Assembly: GCF_023091745.1 (NCBI RefSeq)
Contig: NC_068910.1
Span: forward strand, 134,123,170 to 134,187,169
Origin: Budorcas taxicolor
Taxonomy: Eukaryota > Chordata > Mammalia > Artiodactyla > Bovidae
DNA length: 64,000 nucleotides
Reading direction: 5' to 3'
Notes under the pieces: model-generated
The model's input: the letters and a program-made list of their open reading frames with translations, nothing else
Told to the model about the DNA's origin: nothing
Databases searched by the model: none
In this document: piece after piece, positions 49,250 through 61,009 of the stretch
Position numbering within the stretch: position 1 is the stretch's first letter
Layout of the letters: each line of letters opens with the position of its first letter
Made by a program: the position numbers and the translations under genes

Positions 49250-50215
49250 ATACCAGCTAGATGTCCTGTAATTCAACTCAGTTCTGACACCATCTACCCA
49301 GAGATGATGTCATCCCACTATCAAGGGCTCAGTCCAGTAGACGCCAATCCCAAATTCAGGCTGTAATCTGTGTTTACCTGGGAAGGTAAACAGCTTCCCG
49401 GGGATGTTGATCGGAGGTTCCCACCACCCTCTTCTTGCGTTCAATTCATTTGTTAGAGTAGCTCACAGAACTCAGAGATCACCAGCTTATTATGAAAGGC
49501 TAGAAGGCAATGGCAACCCACTCCAGTACTCTTGCCTGGCAAATCCCATGGATGGAGGAGCCTGGTGGGCTGCAGTCCATGGGGTCGCTAGGAGTCGGAC
49601 ATGACTGAGCGACTTCACTTTCACTTTTCACTTTCATGCATTGGAGGAGGAAATGGCAACCCACTCCAGTGTTCTTGCCTGGAGAATCCCAGGGACGGGG
49701 GAGCCTGGTGGGCTGCCGTCTATGGGGTCGCTAATAGTTGGACACGATTGAAGCAACTTAGCAGCAGCAGCAGCAGCAGAACTCAGAAACCACCAGATGG
49801 AGGAGATGCCCAGGGCCAGGCTGGGGAAAGAGCCTAGGACACCCACACCTTCTCCCAGGGCAGCACTGTCCCTTCATCTCCATGTGCTCACCAAGCCAGA
49901 GGCTCTCTAAACCCTCTTTTTGGGTTTTCTTAGGAGGCTTTATCACATAGGCATGATTGATTAAATCACTGGTCACTGGTGACTGATTTAACCTCAAACT
50001 CTTTCCCCTCCCCTTAAAGTTCCAACCCTCTAATCACATGGTTGGTTCCCCTAAAAACAGCTCCCATCCTTAGGTGATTCTAAAAGTCACCTCATTAATA
50101 TAAACCCAGTTGTGCTTGAAATGCATTTGTTGTAAATATCAAGACATCTTATCACTTTTATCACTTAGGGAATTCCAAGGGTTTTAGGAGCTCTGCGCAA
50201 AATACATATTAGCAT
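49250..50215 (+). repeat. Dispersed old repeat, copy 2, split by Bov-A2
   Basis: Second copy of the 23930-24650 family. It has ctgacaccatctacccagag, ggcatgattgattaaatcac, gttccaaccctctaatcaca and ggaattccaagggttttagg. A Bov-A2 (49503-49779) interrupts it. Confidence 0.72.
49503..49779 (+). mobile_element. Bov-A2 SINE
   Basis: Complete dimer with a (CAG)n tail, inserted into an older repeat. The interrupted sequence resumes at actcagaaaccaccag. Confidence 0.96.
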
Positions 50216-50221
50216 GAAGGT

Positions 50222-50432
50222 GAAAAAGTGAAAGTGTTAGTCACTCAGTTGTGTCCAACTATTTGTGACCCTATGGCTTGTAGCCCTCCAGGCTCCTCTG
50301 TCCTTGGAAATCTCCAGGCAAGAATACTGGAGTGGGTTGCCATTTCCTTCTCCAGGGATCTTGCCAACCCAGGGATAGAACCCAGGTCTCCTGCATTGCA
50401 GGCAGACTCTTTACCATCTGAGCAACCATGGA
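50222..50432 (-). mobile_element. Bov-tA SINE
   Basis: Minus-orientation Bov-tA with its tRNA-like head at the right (ttaccatctgagcaacc). It lies just to the right of an old repeat that ends near 50215. The fortuitous 331-codon frame 50228-51223 begins inside it. Confidence 0.94.
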
Positions 50433-51817
50433 AGCCCATATTTATCATAAAAACAGTATCCCAACCCTGCCCTTTCTGTCCTGCCAGCTCTCTAAGTCCC
50501 CCCAGGTCTTGCTCAGACAGGCTGCAGGCAGAGCCACATCCTCAGCACATGCAGACCTCCAACCAACGGACAGAGTATCAGCTTTTCCCCACACTCGGAG
50601 GTCTCAAACCCAACTCCCTCCTTTATGGGAGATTAGGGAGCCCCAGCCCATCTACAGTACCCTCTCCCGCAGAGGCTGTGGCCCACAGACACTCCCTTTG
50701 TGCCTCTGCAAGTCACCTCTGGTGCCCGGGGGAGGGCAGTGGAATCACTGGGTGGCAGGGTGATAGTTGGGCCAGGTCCGGGCTATCTTGTGATTGGCAC
50801 CAACTGTCGATAACTCTCTCAGAACCTCACCGTCTTCAGATTTGGGTCCCAGTCATCTATTCCAAAATAACAGGAGTATCATTCAGTGCTCTATGGCACA
50901 GACATAACAGGCTGTGGGGAAAGGCAGGCGGCAGTAAGACAGTGTGTGTGCCTGGCAGTGAGGCTTCTGGGAGATGGAGGGAGAAACTAAGGAAGAAGAG
51001 AAAGCAAAGCAAGAGGGGCAAAGCACCCCTCAGAAAGGGCCCACAGACATGCTCAAGGGGCGGGTTCCTGTCTTCCTTGAGGCCCCGCAGGTGGACACTT
51101 GGCAGGTTCTGGGGCACAGCAAGTTGGAATCTGGCCCCGGGTGATCACACCTGCGTGATGCTTGTTGCTAGCGCTTCCCTTCCTGACCTCCCAGAACAAG
51201 GAGCCAGGGCCTGGTCCCTCTGAGCCGAGGGCTGAAACCACACTGGAGACACAACAGCTGCGGGGTGGGTGTTTTAGTTCTGAAGTAGAAGGCTTTCTCT
51301 TGGGAGCAGAGAATCTTCACTCTTCGGCAGAACGTCTGGGAAGGCAGGGAAATCGCACCCTGAAATGTGTCCGGAGTGGCACACACGTGGCTTCCAGCAT
51401 GCGACAAGTAGAGCAGAGGAGACAGACAGAAGCTCTGCTGCGGGCGGGCATGTGAGCTCCCAGCTCGGAGCCTTCCTCTCAGACAGCCACCCCCTCCGGC
51501 AGGCCACCAAGCAGGCCTGAAATGTGAGACGACCCCTCTTCTTTCTGCCAGCAGCTGGAGAAAAAGAATCTGGCTTCTGCCCACTTGGGTCAGGAGCAGG
51601 TCAGAGCAGAACACGACCTGGCCCTCCCTCCCAAAAACTGGTTCTCCCTGGAGCACACACATACGCCAGCAGCTTGCTCTCTGAACGCTAGTTATTTAAT
51701 TGTCAATCACACTTCAGAGAAGATCCCAAGCTGCTGCTGGCCTGTGACCCAGTGGGCAGAGTGGGCACCGGCCACATTCCTCTCCTCTGACTCTGAATAA
51801 ACACCACAGGCAGAGCT

Positions 51818-51844
51818 GGGGCGGGGGGCGGGGGGGGGGGGGGG
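51818..51844 (+). repeat. G-rich tract with a long uninterrupted G-run
   Basis: ggggcggggggc followed by 15 consecutive G. This satisfies the pattern for a G-quadruplex on the plus strand, which is the template strand of SLC12A8. Confidence 0.95.
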
Positions 51845-53220
51845 TTGCAGCAGGCTTCACGGCCGGGGCCACCTGTGGCCGATGCAGGTAGCTACATACC
51901 TGCCTCGAGGGGGGCTGCACAGTTTAGATGAGATGATAATTGTGAAAGTTTTTTTTCATAAGCATGAAGCACATCAGGCAGTTTTAAACATGGGTGAGGA
52001 TTTCTTCAGGGCAGTTGAGAGGGAAAGGAAAGATGTCTAATTGACTGTACCTCTTCTAACCCAGCCTACCTGGCCTCATGTTTCAGGTGAATCCTCACCC
52101 TACAGCTCAGCCCTGCTCAGTTCCAGGGTTGGGGCAGCTGGTGCCTTCTCTGTTGCACTTGGAGTTTGAGAATGGGCATCCGATCAGCACTTTGCTACCA
52201 GATTGATGCTGGTCGTGCAAACTGCTCCAGAGGGGAAGTGGCAAGGACCCATCGGGAGTGGTCAAAGTCTGATTTCCTTGGATCTGAATCTGGGCAGCAC
52301 CCTTGGTCAATATTGATTTAGTCATTCCTAGCAATGTGAGATCTTTGTGGCTGTGTGGAAATCTGCATGGAGCGAGTTCAAAAGCCAGCGTCTCCATAAC
52401 AGTAGCTCTGGATGCTTGATCTGTGGTTTTTCCATCCTGTGTGTGCTGATCCTGGTCCAAGGCCAGGAATCTCTCAAGGCACAACCTGGTCATAGAACCA
52501 TATAGGCACAGGAGTGGCAAGACCCTCAGATGCTGTGAAAATGTTGATGCTGGTGGGAATTCTTGATGAGGTTCTGCCTCGTAGGGTCACACAGCAGCAG
52601 CTCATTCCCCACAGAGCAGCCACTTCTGCACTCAGAATGCACAACCCAAAGACACTATGCCCTGGACACTGAATACAAGTTCACAAATCTAAAGTCCCAC
52701 AGCAGCAATGCCATGGCCACCAAAACAAGAGCTTCCCCTTTCCTTCCCAGTCTGCTGGACAAGAGGACAGAAGCTTCCTGCAAGACGCAGGCTGTCACTA
52801 GACAATCTATCTTGGCTTAATATCAGGAGGACAAACACAGGCCCTAGTGCCCTTCACCAGTAACAGGCAAACTTGCTAAATAAAAACTGCAAAAGATTTA
52901 TTCTTTTAGATGACTCAGTGAATCAGACAATACTATACTCATTTGAGAATTCCAATGCACTGAGTACTTCTGGCTTTTGGAATCACATAATGTTTTACAT
53001 ACTCAAAATTAAACAAAATCAAATCAACAGGATGATAGAGAAAAACTCTAAGAATGCAGAGAGAAACAAATTAATCTCACTATTTCTAATGAAAAACATA
53101 ACCACACTGAAGGTGGAAAAAAAAACAGAGTAACCAAAGCAGAGTAACTTTTGAACATATTATTTTGACTGTATGCTTTCAGTCTAAAGACAAATAACTA
53201 CAAACTAATACAAATTCTAG

Positions 53221-53425
53221 GCTTCCCTGGTGGCTCAGAGGTAAAGCCAATGCAGGAGTCACGGGTTTGATCCCTGGATTGGGAAGATCCCCTGGAGAAG
53301 GAAACTGGACCCCACTCCAGTACTCTTGCCTGGGAGATCCCATGGACAGAGGAGCTTGGCAGGCTATAGTCCACAGTGTTACAGAGTCGGACATAACTTA
53401 GCAACTGAGCACACGTGCAACACAC
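53221..53425 (+). mobile_element. Bov-tA SINE
   Basis: Plus-orientation Bov-tA starting gcttccctggtggctcag. The direct repeat attctag (53214-53220 and 53426-53432) marks the insertion. Confidence 0.95.
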
Positions 53426-54727
53426 ATTCTAGAAAGAAAGTTTGTTTTTTGCAGGGGTAGGAGTTAATCTACTTTCCATCAATTATAGGATTGAGCAAAG
53501 AAGTAAATAGACAGTCAACAGACTGACAGTCAAGTTTCTCACTGTTGGATAAGGCAGTTAAAACTAAGGAAGGAGAACCCTGGGGTGATAAATTAGAATG
53601 AGAGGCATCAGTTTGAATTCATAGTTCTTAATATGCAGAGGAAGATATAAATATATATTCCTTCTCTCTGTCTACTTAAAGGGTATACAAGGTAAGACAT
53701 CCCAGTACCAACGAACAGATCTAACACCCAGATCTTGGTCTTTAAATACCATTTCTCATCTTACTGAGCCAGAGCTCTTTGGAGGAACAGCTGATTCAGG
53801 GTCGAGGCAGAGAAAATACAAAATGAGCCTAGAATATTTTCTGTCAGAAAGTAAGGAGATGCTCCTAAAAAATGATGAGGATGTGTTGAAAGGAAATAGG
53901 AAACAGCCTCCAGGGGCACCCACTGGCCAAATCTGGAATGATTTGAGCATCACAATCAATAATTATAGCAATAGAATACTCATGGGAAAAGTAAGACTCT
54001 GAGTCCATACAGATATAAGTAAATGAATAAATTAAAACAAGCAGAAAGAGGGAAAATCCTTTTTAGTAGAAGACCAACTAATATATGTAGAAGAAATGGT
54101 GGTGTTAGAAAATCATGATTCTGCAGTCATCACAGTAATAACTGATTCTGCCAAGAATCAACAACTGATGCTAAAGCTAGTGGGTAGGAGATATATGAAG
54201 AACTGGATATTTCCATAGTCTCAAAGTATCCCTAACAAATGATGTATTAACTACAAAGGGGAAATTAGTAACTTCAGACTGGATTAACCTAGTGGGCACC
54301 ACCTGAAATGCTAACCAAAGTTAATATTACCAATAATGGAACAAGCAGAAACCGTGTACCTCTCTCCTGATACAATGTCTGGAAAAGAATGCAATATCAT
54401 TCTATGGGTCCCTGCCCAAAATACAAAACCCAAATCTAATCATATGAGATCATGTCCCAAACTGAGGAACATTCTACAAAACAACTAGCCTGTGTTTTGC
54501 AAAGAAAAGAAAAAGTCAAGGTCATGAAAGAAAAAGAAAGGCTAAGGAACTGTTTCAGATTAAATGAGACTGAGTGAGGCGTGATGACTGAACATCCTGT
54601 GTGATGCTGGACTGACTCCTGGTCTGGGGGGAAAAGCGACAGGATATCAGTGGGATAACTGGCAAAAGTGGACTGTGAAACTGTGGATTAGATAATCGGA
54701 TTGATCAATGTCAAATGTCTTGATCTT

Positions 54728-54887
54728 AAAATTCCATAGTCTGGCCATCCAGGCACGTACTATGGCTATTTCATTTGGCCACACCAAGAGGCTTGCGTGA
54801 TCCTAGTTCCTTGGCCAGGGATTTGAATGCAGGCCCTCAGCAGTGAAAGTGTGGAGTGTCAACCACTGAACCACCAGGAAATTCTCT
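54728..54887 (-). mobile_element. CHR-type (cetartiodactyl) SINE
   Basis: The minus-orientation tRNA-derived SINE ends in gtcaaccactgaaccaccagg and contains ggccagggatttgaatgcag, typical of the CHR family. A perfect 15-base direct repeat, aaatgtcttgatctt, flanks it at 54713-54727 and 54888-54902. Confidence 0.85.
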
Positions 54888-55036
54888 AAATGTCTTGATC
54901 TTGATAAATATACTGTGGTTAGGTAAAATAAAAGTCCTATTCTTAGGAAACAGACACTGAAGTATTTATGGATAAGGGAATATGATGTCTACGAATTACT
55001 TCCAAGTGGTTCAGGAAAAAAATACATACAATAGAA

Positions 55037-55247
55037 TATGTGCTCAGCCGTGTCTGACTCTTTGCAACACCATGGACTGCACCCTGCCAGGCTCCTCTGT
55101 CCATGGGATTACCCCAGCAAAATATTGGAGTGGGTTGCCATCTCCTCCTCCAGAGGATCTTCCTGACCCAGGGATCAAACCTGCATATCTTACGGCTCTT
55201 GCATTGGCAGGTGAATTCTTTGCCATTGAGCCACCTAGGAAGCCTAT
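55037..55247 (-). mobile_element. Bov-tA SINE
   Basis: Minus-orientation Bov-tA with its head at gagccacctaggaagcc. The direct repeat aatagaa flanks it (55030-55036 and 55248-55254). It is inserted in an older repeat spanning 54340-55440. Confidence 0.93.
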
Positions 55248-56104
55248 AATAGAACATAATATGTATCAAAATATACATATGGAATAGAAACTTAGAGAGA
55301 GAGAGCAAGAGAGAGCACACAAATAATAAAGCAAAAGGACAAAATGTTAACAACTGGTAAACCTGAGTCAAGAGTATATGGCAGTTCCTTGTATTGCTGC
55401 AACTTCCTACAAGTGTGAAATGGTATCAAAATTTCAAAAGTTTAAAAATAATAAACACAATTTTTATTTTTTAAAAGAAGCCCATATATATTGAAAAAAT
55501 AGCTTGTTCACTCTTGTACTCCCAGTGCTCAGCATGGAACAGGTGCTTACTAAACGTGTTAGCAGAATGAATGAATGAATAAAATGTGCTTTAGAAAGTG
55601 ACATTAGACCTCTCTTTCAAGATAGAAGAATATGTACTTTCCTACCTTCCAAATTACCATGACAATAACAGAAAAGATGTGGGCTTTTTTAAATGTATGA
55701 AACCACAGTTATAACTAGAAAGGGAAAAAACATGCTACTGATAGATCAGATATTTGGAGAGATTTCTGCATATGGGCTCGGATGGGCAGAAGAAGGCACA
55801 TGAGGGAGCAGCCCGGAGCAGCCAAGAGAAGAGCCGTCTTCCAAGGCCCCTGAGAAGTTCCAGGCTCAGAGCCAGCAAATGCTAGGGGCAGACACAGGCC
55901 ACAGCAATCATTGGGAATAACATCATCTTGGAGGTTTCATCATGTAACGAATGTAACACATATGGCACTCATAGCATAAAAGGCTGAAGGGCGGAGCTGG
56001 GAAACAGGTCTGTGTGATTGCCAAGTTCCTACATTTTACATTGAAGCGGCATAATATTAACTCTAAACAAACTGTGAACATTTTAAAATGTATGTTTAAT
56101 CTCT

Positions 56105-56525
56105 AGAGCAGCCATTCTCAAACATTTTGATCTCCAGATCCTTTCACATTCTTAAAAATTACTAAGGATCCCCAAGAGTTTTTGTTTATGTGAGCTATAA
56201 CTATCAATATTGACCATATTAGAAACTTAAAGGGAGATATTTTTAAAACTTATTAATCACTTAAGCATAATAATAATAAACCTATTATCTGTTAAAATAA
56301 GTATCATGTTTGCATGAAAAATAGCTACTTTCCCAAGCAAAAACACTTGAAAACATTTTAATCTCTGGCTTGATAGAATACAGCTGGACTCTCATATCTC
56401 CTGCATCCAATCTGGTGTGAGATGTTATTTTTGAAGTACATGAAAACAATGTGGCCTCCCATGCTTCTATAGTTAGAAAGAGTAATCTACTACCACCAAT
56501 CCATATATGAAAAAAAATTCCTGTC
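56105..56525 (+). mobile_element. Old hAT-like DNA transposon fossil
   Basis: Begins agcagccattctcaaacatt and contains aaggatccccaagagttttt, ttaatctctggcttgataga and tctcatatctcctgcatcca. I recognise a common mammalian DNA-transposon fossil but cannot name it. The other end is lost. Confidence 0.5.
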
Positions 56526-57955
56526 ACCCCAAAGAGAAGAGAAGAACATTAAAAAAAAAAAGTGACAGGGGATATAAGAAACAGCAGTAGCTGCATATGA
56601 ACCAGAAGAATTAAAAGATACTTGAAAAAAAATTAAGACTTTATTGCTCAGAAGCAGCAAAGCTTTAACAGCTTAGGCCTGTGTTTTCTCCTCCATGAGT
56701 CTGATAACGTCACTTGGTTTTCCAGTTAAACACGCACATTTATATATCTTACTACAATAAATGCTATTTACAGATATAAAGTTTTTATAACCAACAAACA
56801 TGGAAATACTTATTACAATTAAAATATATATAAATTTTATAAACCATGACAATGTAAAAGTAACAATCCAACAAAAAATTAGAAATGAAATGAGAGAAAT
56901 GGAAGGAAGGGTAAATATGGCAATGTCCTCTTTTTTCATACTGGGAAGCAATAAGTAAACTGATATTAAATCGATAATGTAGTCAAGAAACTGAGGTATA
57001 AATTAAATACTTAAAGTTATAAACCATTAGTGACTGTCTCTGGGGAATGGTGGTAAAAGAAGAGAGGAAGAAGGCTTTTAATTTTGTATCATTCTTTTGC
57101 TTAAAAAATGTTTTTACTGCATACATGTAGTACTTCTATGATATAAATAATAACAATTTTTATTTGAAGAAAAATCTACCACATATTATAAATATTTGAA
57201 AAATAAAATGCTGACCTCGAGTTAGAAATTTATTTATAACCCAACTTCACTTTATGCAATGGATGGATACACCAAAAGATACCTGTGATCTGAATCACAT
57301 TTGAAATGTAGAGTCTGCTTAAATTTCTTTGATAAAATTAATGTCCATCCATACATGTATATATCTTTGTTTAAAATTAAAATTTGCCTGTGCTTTGGTT
57401 TTTTCTTTTTAAACTGATAATTGCCTAAAATAAAAAGGGAAAGCTACTCAAAATGAGCCATGGCCTTCTCTTTTCTAAGTTCTATGAACACTGAGGCTCA
57501 CTTTAGAGTAAATTTATCATCAGGATCAAACATAACTATTTTTGGCTAAATGAGGTAAGCACCTAAATCCTGCAACTTCTGACAGAGACTGTGGATGTGA
57601 TTTACAAGCTATCTGCAGATTGGAAAAAGCATATCATTGAATTTTTTTTACACAAACCAGTGGTTTTTACTTCATTATCTTTTTCTCTTTCTTTATGCCT
57701 GTTGATATAAAGAAGAGAACACTTGCACATCAAAACAAAAACGAAAGAAATGTAGCTTTCTTCTGATAAGTGACAATGACAACAATATCCTACTAGACAG
57801 GTATTCATGCCAGAGCAGTACTACCTCTGAAGACTGTTCATGCTGAGCAATTCTGAAGCATACCACCATCACAACCTCTGCAGTCTTTCGACTAAGTTGT
57901 TAAATTCAGAAAGAAAGAAAACAAGTTTTAAGAATCAGATTACATTACTACTTGA

Positions 57956-58210
57956 GAGTGTATGTCTGTGTGTGTGTGTGTGCACACGCACTTGCACAAA
58001 TGCACACTCAGTTGTGCTCAAGTCCTTGTGACTCCACAAACTGTAGCCAGCCAAGCTCATCTGTCCATGGGATTTCCCAGGCGAGAATACTAGAGTAGGT
58101 TGCCATTTCCTCCTCCAGGGGACCTTCCCGACCCCAGGGATTGAATCCTCGTCTTACATCTCCTGCACTGGCAGGTGGATTCTTTACCACTAGCACCGCC
58201 TGGGAAGCCC
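57956..58210 (-). mobile_element. Bov-tA SINE with long (TG)n tail
   Basis: Complete minus-orientation Bov-tA with a (TG)n tract at its tail (about 57959-57984). A perfect 15-base direct repeat, tacattactacttga, flanks it at 57941-57955 and 58211-58225. This suggests a young insertion. Confidence 0.97.
57959..57984 (+). repeat. (TG)n microsatellite
   Basis: tgtctgtgtgtgtgtgtgtg tract, the tail of the minus-orientation Bov-tA. Confidence 0.9.
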
Positions 58211-58244
58211 TACATTACTACTTGATAATGATTAAAGAGCAAAC

Positions 58245-58710
58245 AAGTCTTTCCTGCTGGCTCAGACAGTAAAGAATCGATCTGCATCTTAAGTTATTTG
58301 GTAGACATGAAATACTATACCACTGTCATTTTAGTTATGTTAATTTAAAGGAAGATATTTTTCAAATTCATATTGGTCATTTGTAGTTTTCCTATGAAGC
58401 TTCTATATAATCATTGTTCACATTCTATTACAGTGTTAATGTGTCTTTTATTGATTCATGAGTGTTCTTAATATATTAAGAGAATTAGTCATATGCTTAT
58501 CATTTGCAAATGTTTCCTGCCCAGATCAAGATATACTCTTAAAGTGTATGTATAGCAATTTTAGTGTTTGTAAATAATAAAACAGTGTAATAAATTAAAA
58601 AAAAAAAAAGAATCGATCTGCAATATGGGAGACCTGAGTTCGATCCCTAGGTTGGGAAGATCCCCTGGAGAAGGGAATGGCAACCTACTCCAGTATTCTT
58701 GCCTGGAAAA
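58245..58710 (+). mobile_element. Bov-tA SINE split by a later poly(A)-tailed insertion
   Basis: The Bov-tA head (tcctgctggctcagacagt onward) lies at 58250-58286. The body resumes at 58623 (atatgggagacctgag) and is truncated near 58710. The two pieces are separated by 58287-58606 plus a duplicated 16-base target. Confidence 0.9.
58287..58606 (+). mobile_element. Poly(A)-tailed retro-inserted segment of unknown origin
   Basis: About 320 bases ending in an A-run, flanked by the perfect 16-base direct repeat aaagaatcgatctgca (58271-58286 and 58607-58622). Two AATAAA-type signals (aataataaaa near 58574 and taataaat near 58588) precede the tail. I see no SINE, BovB or clear L1 consensus in it and no open frame of note. 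It fits an L1-mobilised transcript 3' end (3' UTR retrocopy) or a short L1/3'-transduction product. Confidence 0.8.
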
Positions 58711-59178
58711 GAGCAAAAAGAAATACTGAATTACACTCCCTAAGGTATGTATATTTCTTTAAGTGTTTTTTATTTGATATTATTTTATGAATACAGGTAT
58801 ATCTAGTATTTAAACTTCTATCCTGAAGAGAGGTATTTTGTCAGCAAAAGAATAAAATAAATGGAAAAATAAGCTAAAATTCTGTCATCCACCCCTATAG
58901 GAAGTCAGGTTGTTCAATTGGGCCAGACCAGAGTCTAAGCACCACCTAGCAGCTCCTTACACAAACTGTAAGAAAAGTACTTCAGAATCATTAACATGGC
59001 CTCTAGGATTCTCCTTCCAAACCCCAAACTATTAAATAAAGGACTGTGTTTTTTCTGTATTTGACCATGGATGAAATATACCCTAAGGCAACAAGAAATT
59101 TTTAAGTCATCTAGTTCATTCATTCATAGCTAGGCAGAATATATTAATCATGTTTTTTCCTTTCTGTCTTATGACATT

Positions 59179-59448
59179 GCTGCTGCTAAGTCACTTCAGT
59201 CATGTCTGACTCTGTGCAACCCCATAGATGGCAGCCCACCAGGCTCCGCCATCCCTGAGATTCTCCAGGCAGGAACACTGGAGTGGGTTGCCATTTCCTT
59301 CTCCAATGCATGAAAGTGAAAAGTGAAAGTGAAGTCACTTAGTCGTGTCCAACTCTTCGCGACTTCATGGACTGCAGCCTACCAGGCTCCTCCATCCATG
59401 GGATTTTCTAGGCAAGAGTATTGGAGTGGGGTGCTATTGCCTTCTCCA
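59179..59448 (-). mobile_element. Bov-A2 SINE
   Basis: Complete minus-orientation dimer with a perfect 11-base direct repeat, cttatgacatt, at 59168-59178 and 59449-59459. Confidence 0.97.
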
Positions 59449-60884
59449 CTTATGACATTATGATATCTTTAAAATCTTGTAGTTCAGGGAACAGATCAAC
59501 CTTCCCAGGGCTAACCAGCTCTTATAGATAGCACACAGCTGGCCAGGAGCATCCCTTCCATATGCAAACATACCAATTCTGAGTATATTCCCTAAGCCAC
59601 TCTGTTTATCTAATTCTCACACACCAAGCCAATATTTCTCCTGCTCTAAATCACCCCCAGGTCAGTTTCTAGGAAACTAGAGACCACCTCTACTGCCAAA
59701 GCTTACCAGAACTATTAAAACCATCCAGTCCTAAGCTGTTTGCTCTACCCTGCCCTGCCCTTCCCACCAAGAGCACAATAAAGGCTATGGCCCAGGTTTT
59801 CCCTTCATTCCTGCTTTTGCCTCCTGACCAGAACTTGGTGCTTTCCCTGTGGTCCTGTATGGCATTCCTCCTTCTCTTGAGAAATGTAAGCAGTAAATTC
59901 TTCTTCCAGTGGCACTGATCTCTCTGTGTCATCGGTCACCTCTACAAATGAAGATCCTGTGAATATATAAATGAGACAATCCCACCGCATTCATTTCAGT
60001 GAAGAATCACTTTCATTCTAGTTTCTTCGTCCAGAAAACGTCTCCACTCCAACTTTTTACAAATATGAAGCATTTTCAGAGCACTGTCATTTTCGAGGTT
60101 GACCTCCTAGGCTAAGTGACAAGTAGGCCTGTAAAGTGGAAGGGGCTGACGACAACAGAGAGAGAGCAAGAAAAACAAACCGAGCTCACGCGAAAGCTGC
60201 AGACTCATTTCAACCCTGAGAGTAAAAGCTGCCCTTTCTTCTCTCCCAGGCTGCAGGGCCCAAGCCTGTTTCTTCTGTTATATCCCATAGGTGGTTCTGT
60301 CCAGGTACCCTTGGTCTTTCACAGTGAAGCTAACCGCTTAACGCCTCAAGACCCTTCACTTGCATTGAGTCTCTCCAAAGACTACACCTAATTTTGTATT
60401 TATAATTTGTATCCTTTTGACTGAAGAGAATCCCTGAAAATGGTATAAGCTTCATGCCCTACAGAAACTGGGAGGGTGATAGGGGTCATGACTCCCAGAA
60501 TCCCAGATGTAAGCCCTTCTCTTCCACCCAACCACTCTGGACCCCAGTTTCCCTATCTGTATAAGAGGGGATAACAAGATGGCCTTGTCCTAGGTTCCCT
60601 TTTCTTTTCTGCCCAGGTGCATCCATTTCTCTATATTCTAACAAAGCAATAAGCTATCACCTAGCGTGTGGCTGCCAAGGCTCACTTTGCATATTGGCTT
60701 TTTAAAGATGCTAAAACGAGCCTGAAAAATGCAAAAATGAAAGTCAGTTCTTAACCGTACATGGGCTAATAAGTGTGCAGAAAACCACAGCAAAGCTTTT
60801 GTGATGAAGCCTGGTACCAATGCTCAAAATTATAACCTAAAGATTGGCTGCATTAAGATCAACCCAGAGCCGTAATATAGAGTG

Positions 60885-61009
60885 AGGGCTCAGTTCTCAC
60901 CTGGCTCTGCCACTCTCTTGATGTATCTTTGGACAAGTCATTCCACATCTCTGGGCTTGTTTATTGACAAGCTAAGCAAGGGCTGGACCAGAGGATCTCT
61001 AAGAACTCC
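60885..61009 (+). mobile_element. MIR SINE, apparently interrupted on its right
   Basis: gcactctcttgatgtatctt-like core (ctctgccactctcttgatgt) and tcattccacatctctgggct, then ctggaccagaggatctctaa. It stops at the T-run of the element that follows. Confidence 0.7.

Larger units (their letters stand above)
54340..55440 (+). repeat. Ancient interspersed repeat with two nested SINEs
   Basis: Pieces 54340-54727, 54888-55036 and 55248-55440 read as one old repeat once the CHR SINE and Bov-tA are removed. Blocks are gaaaaagaaaggctaaggaa, gtggattagataatcggatt, gtatttatggataaggga and gaatagaaacttagagagag, then an (AG)n tract. Family not assigned. Confidence 0.55.
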
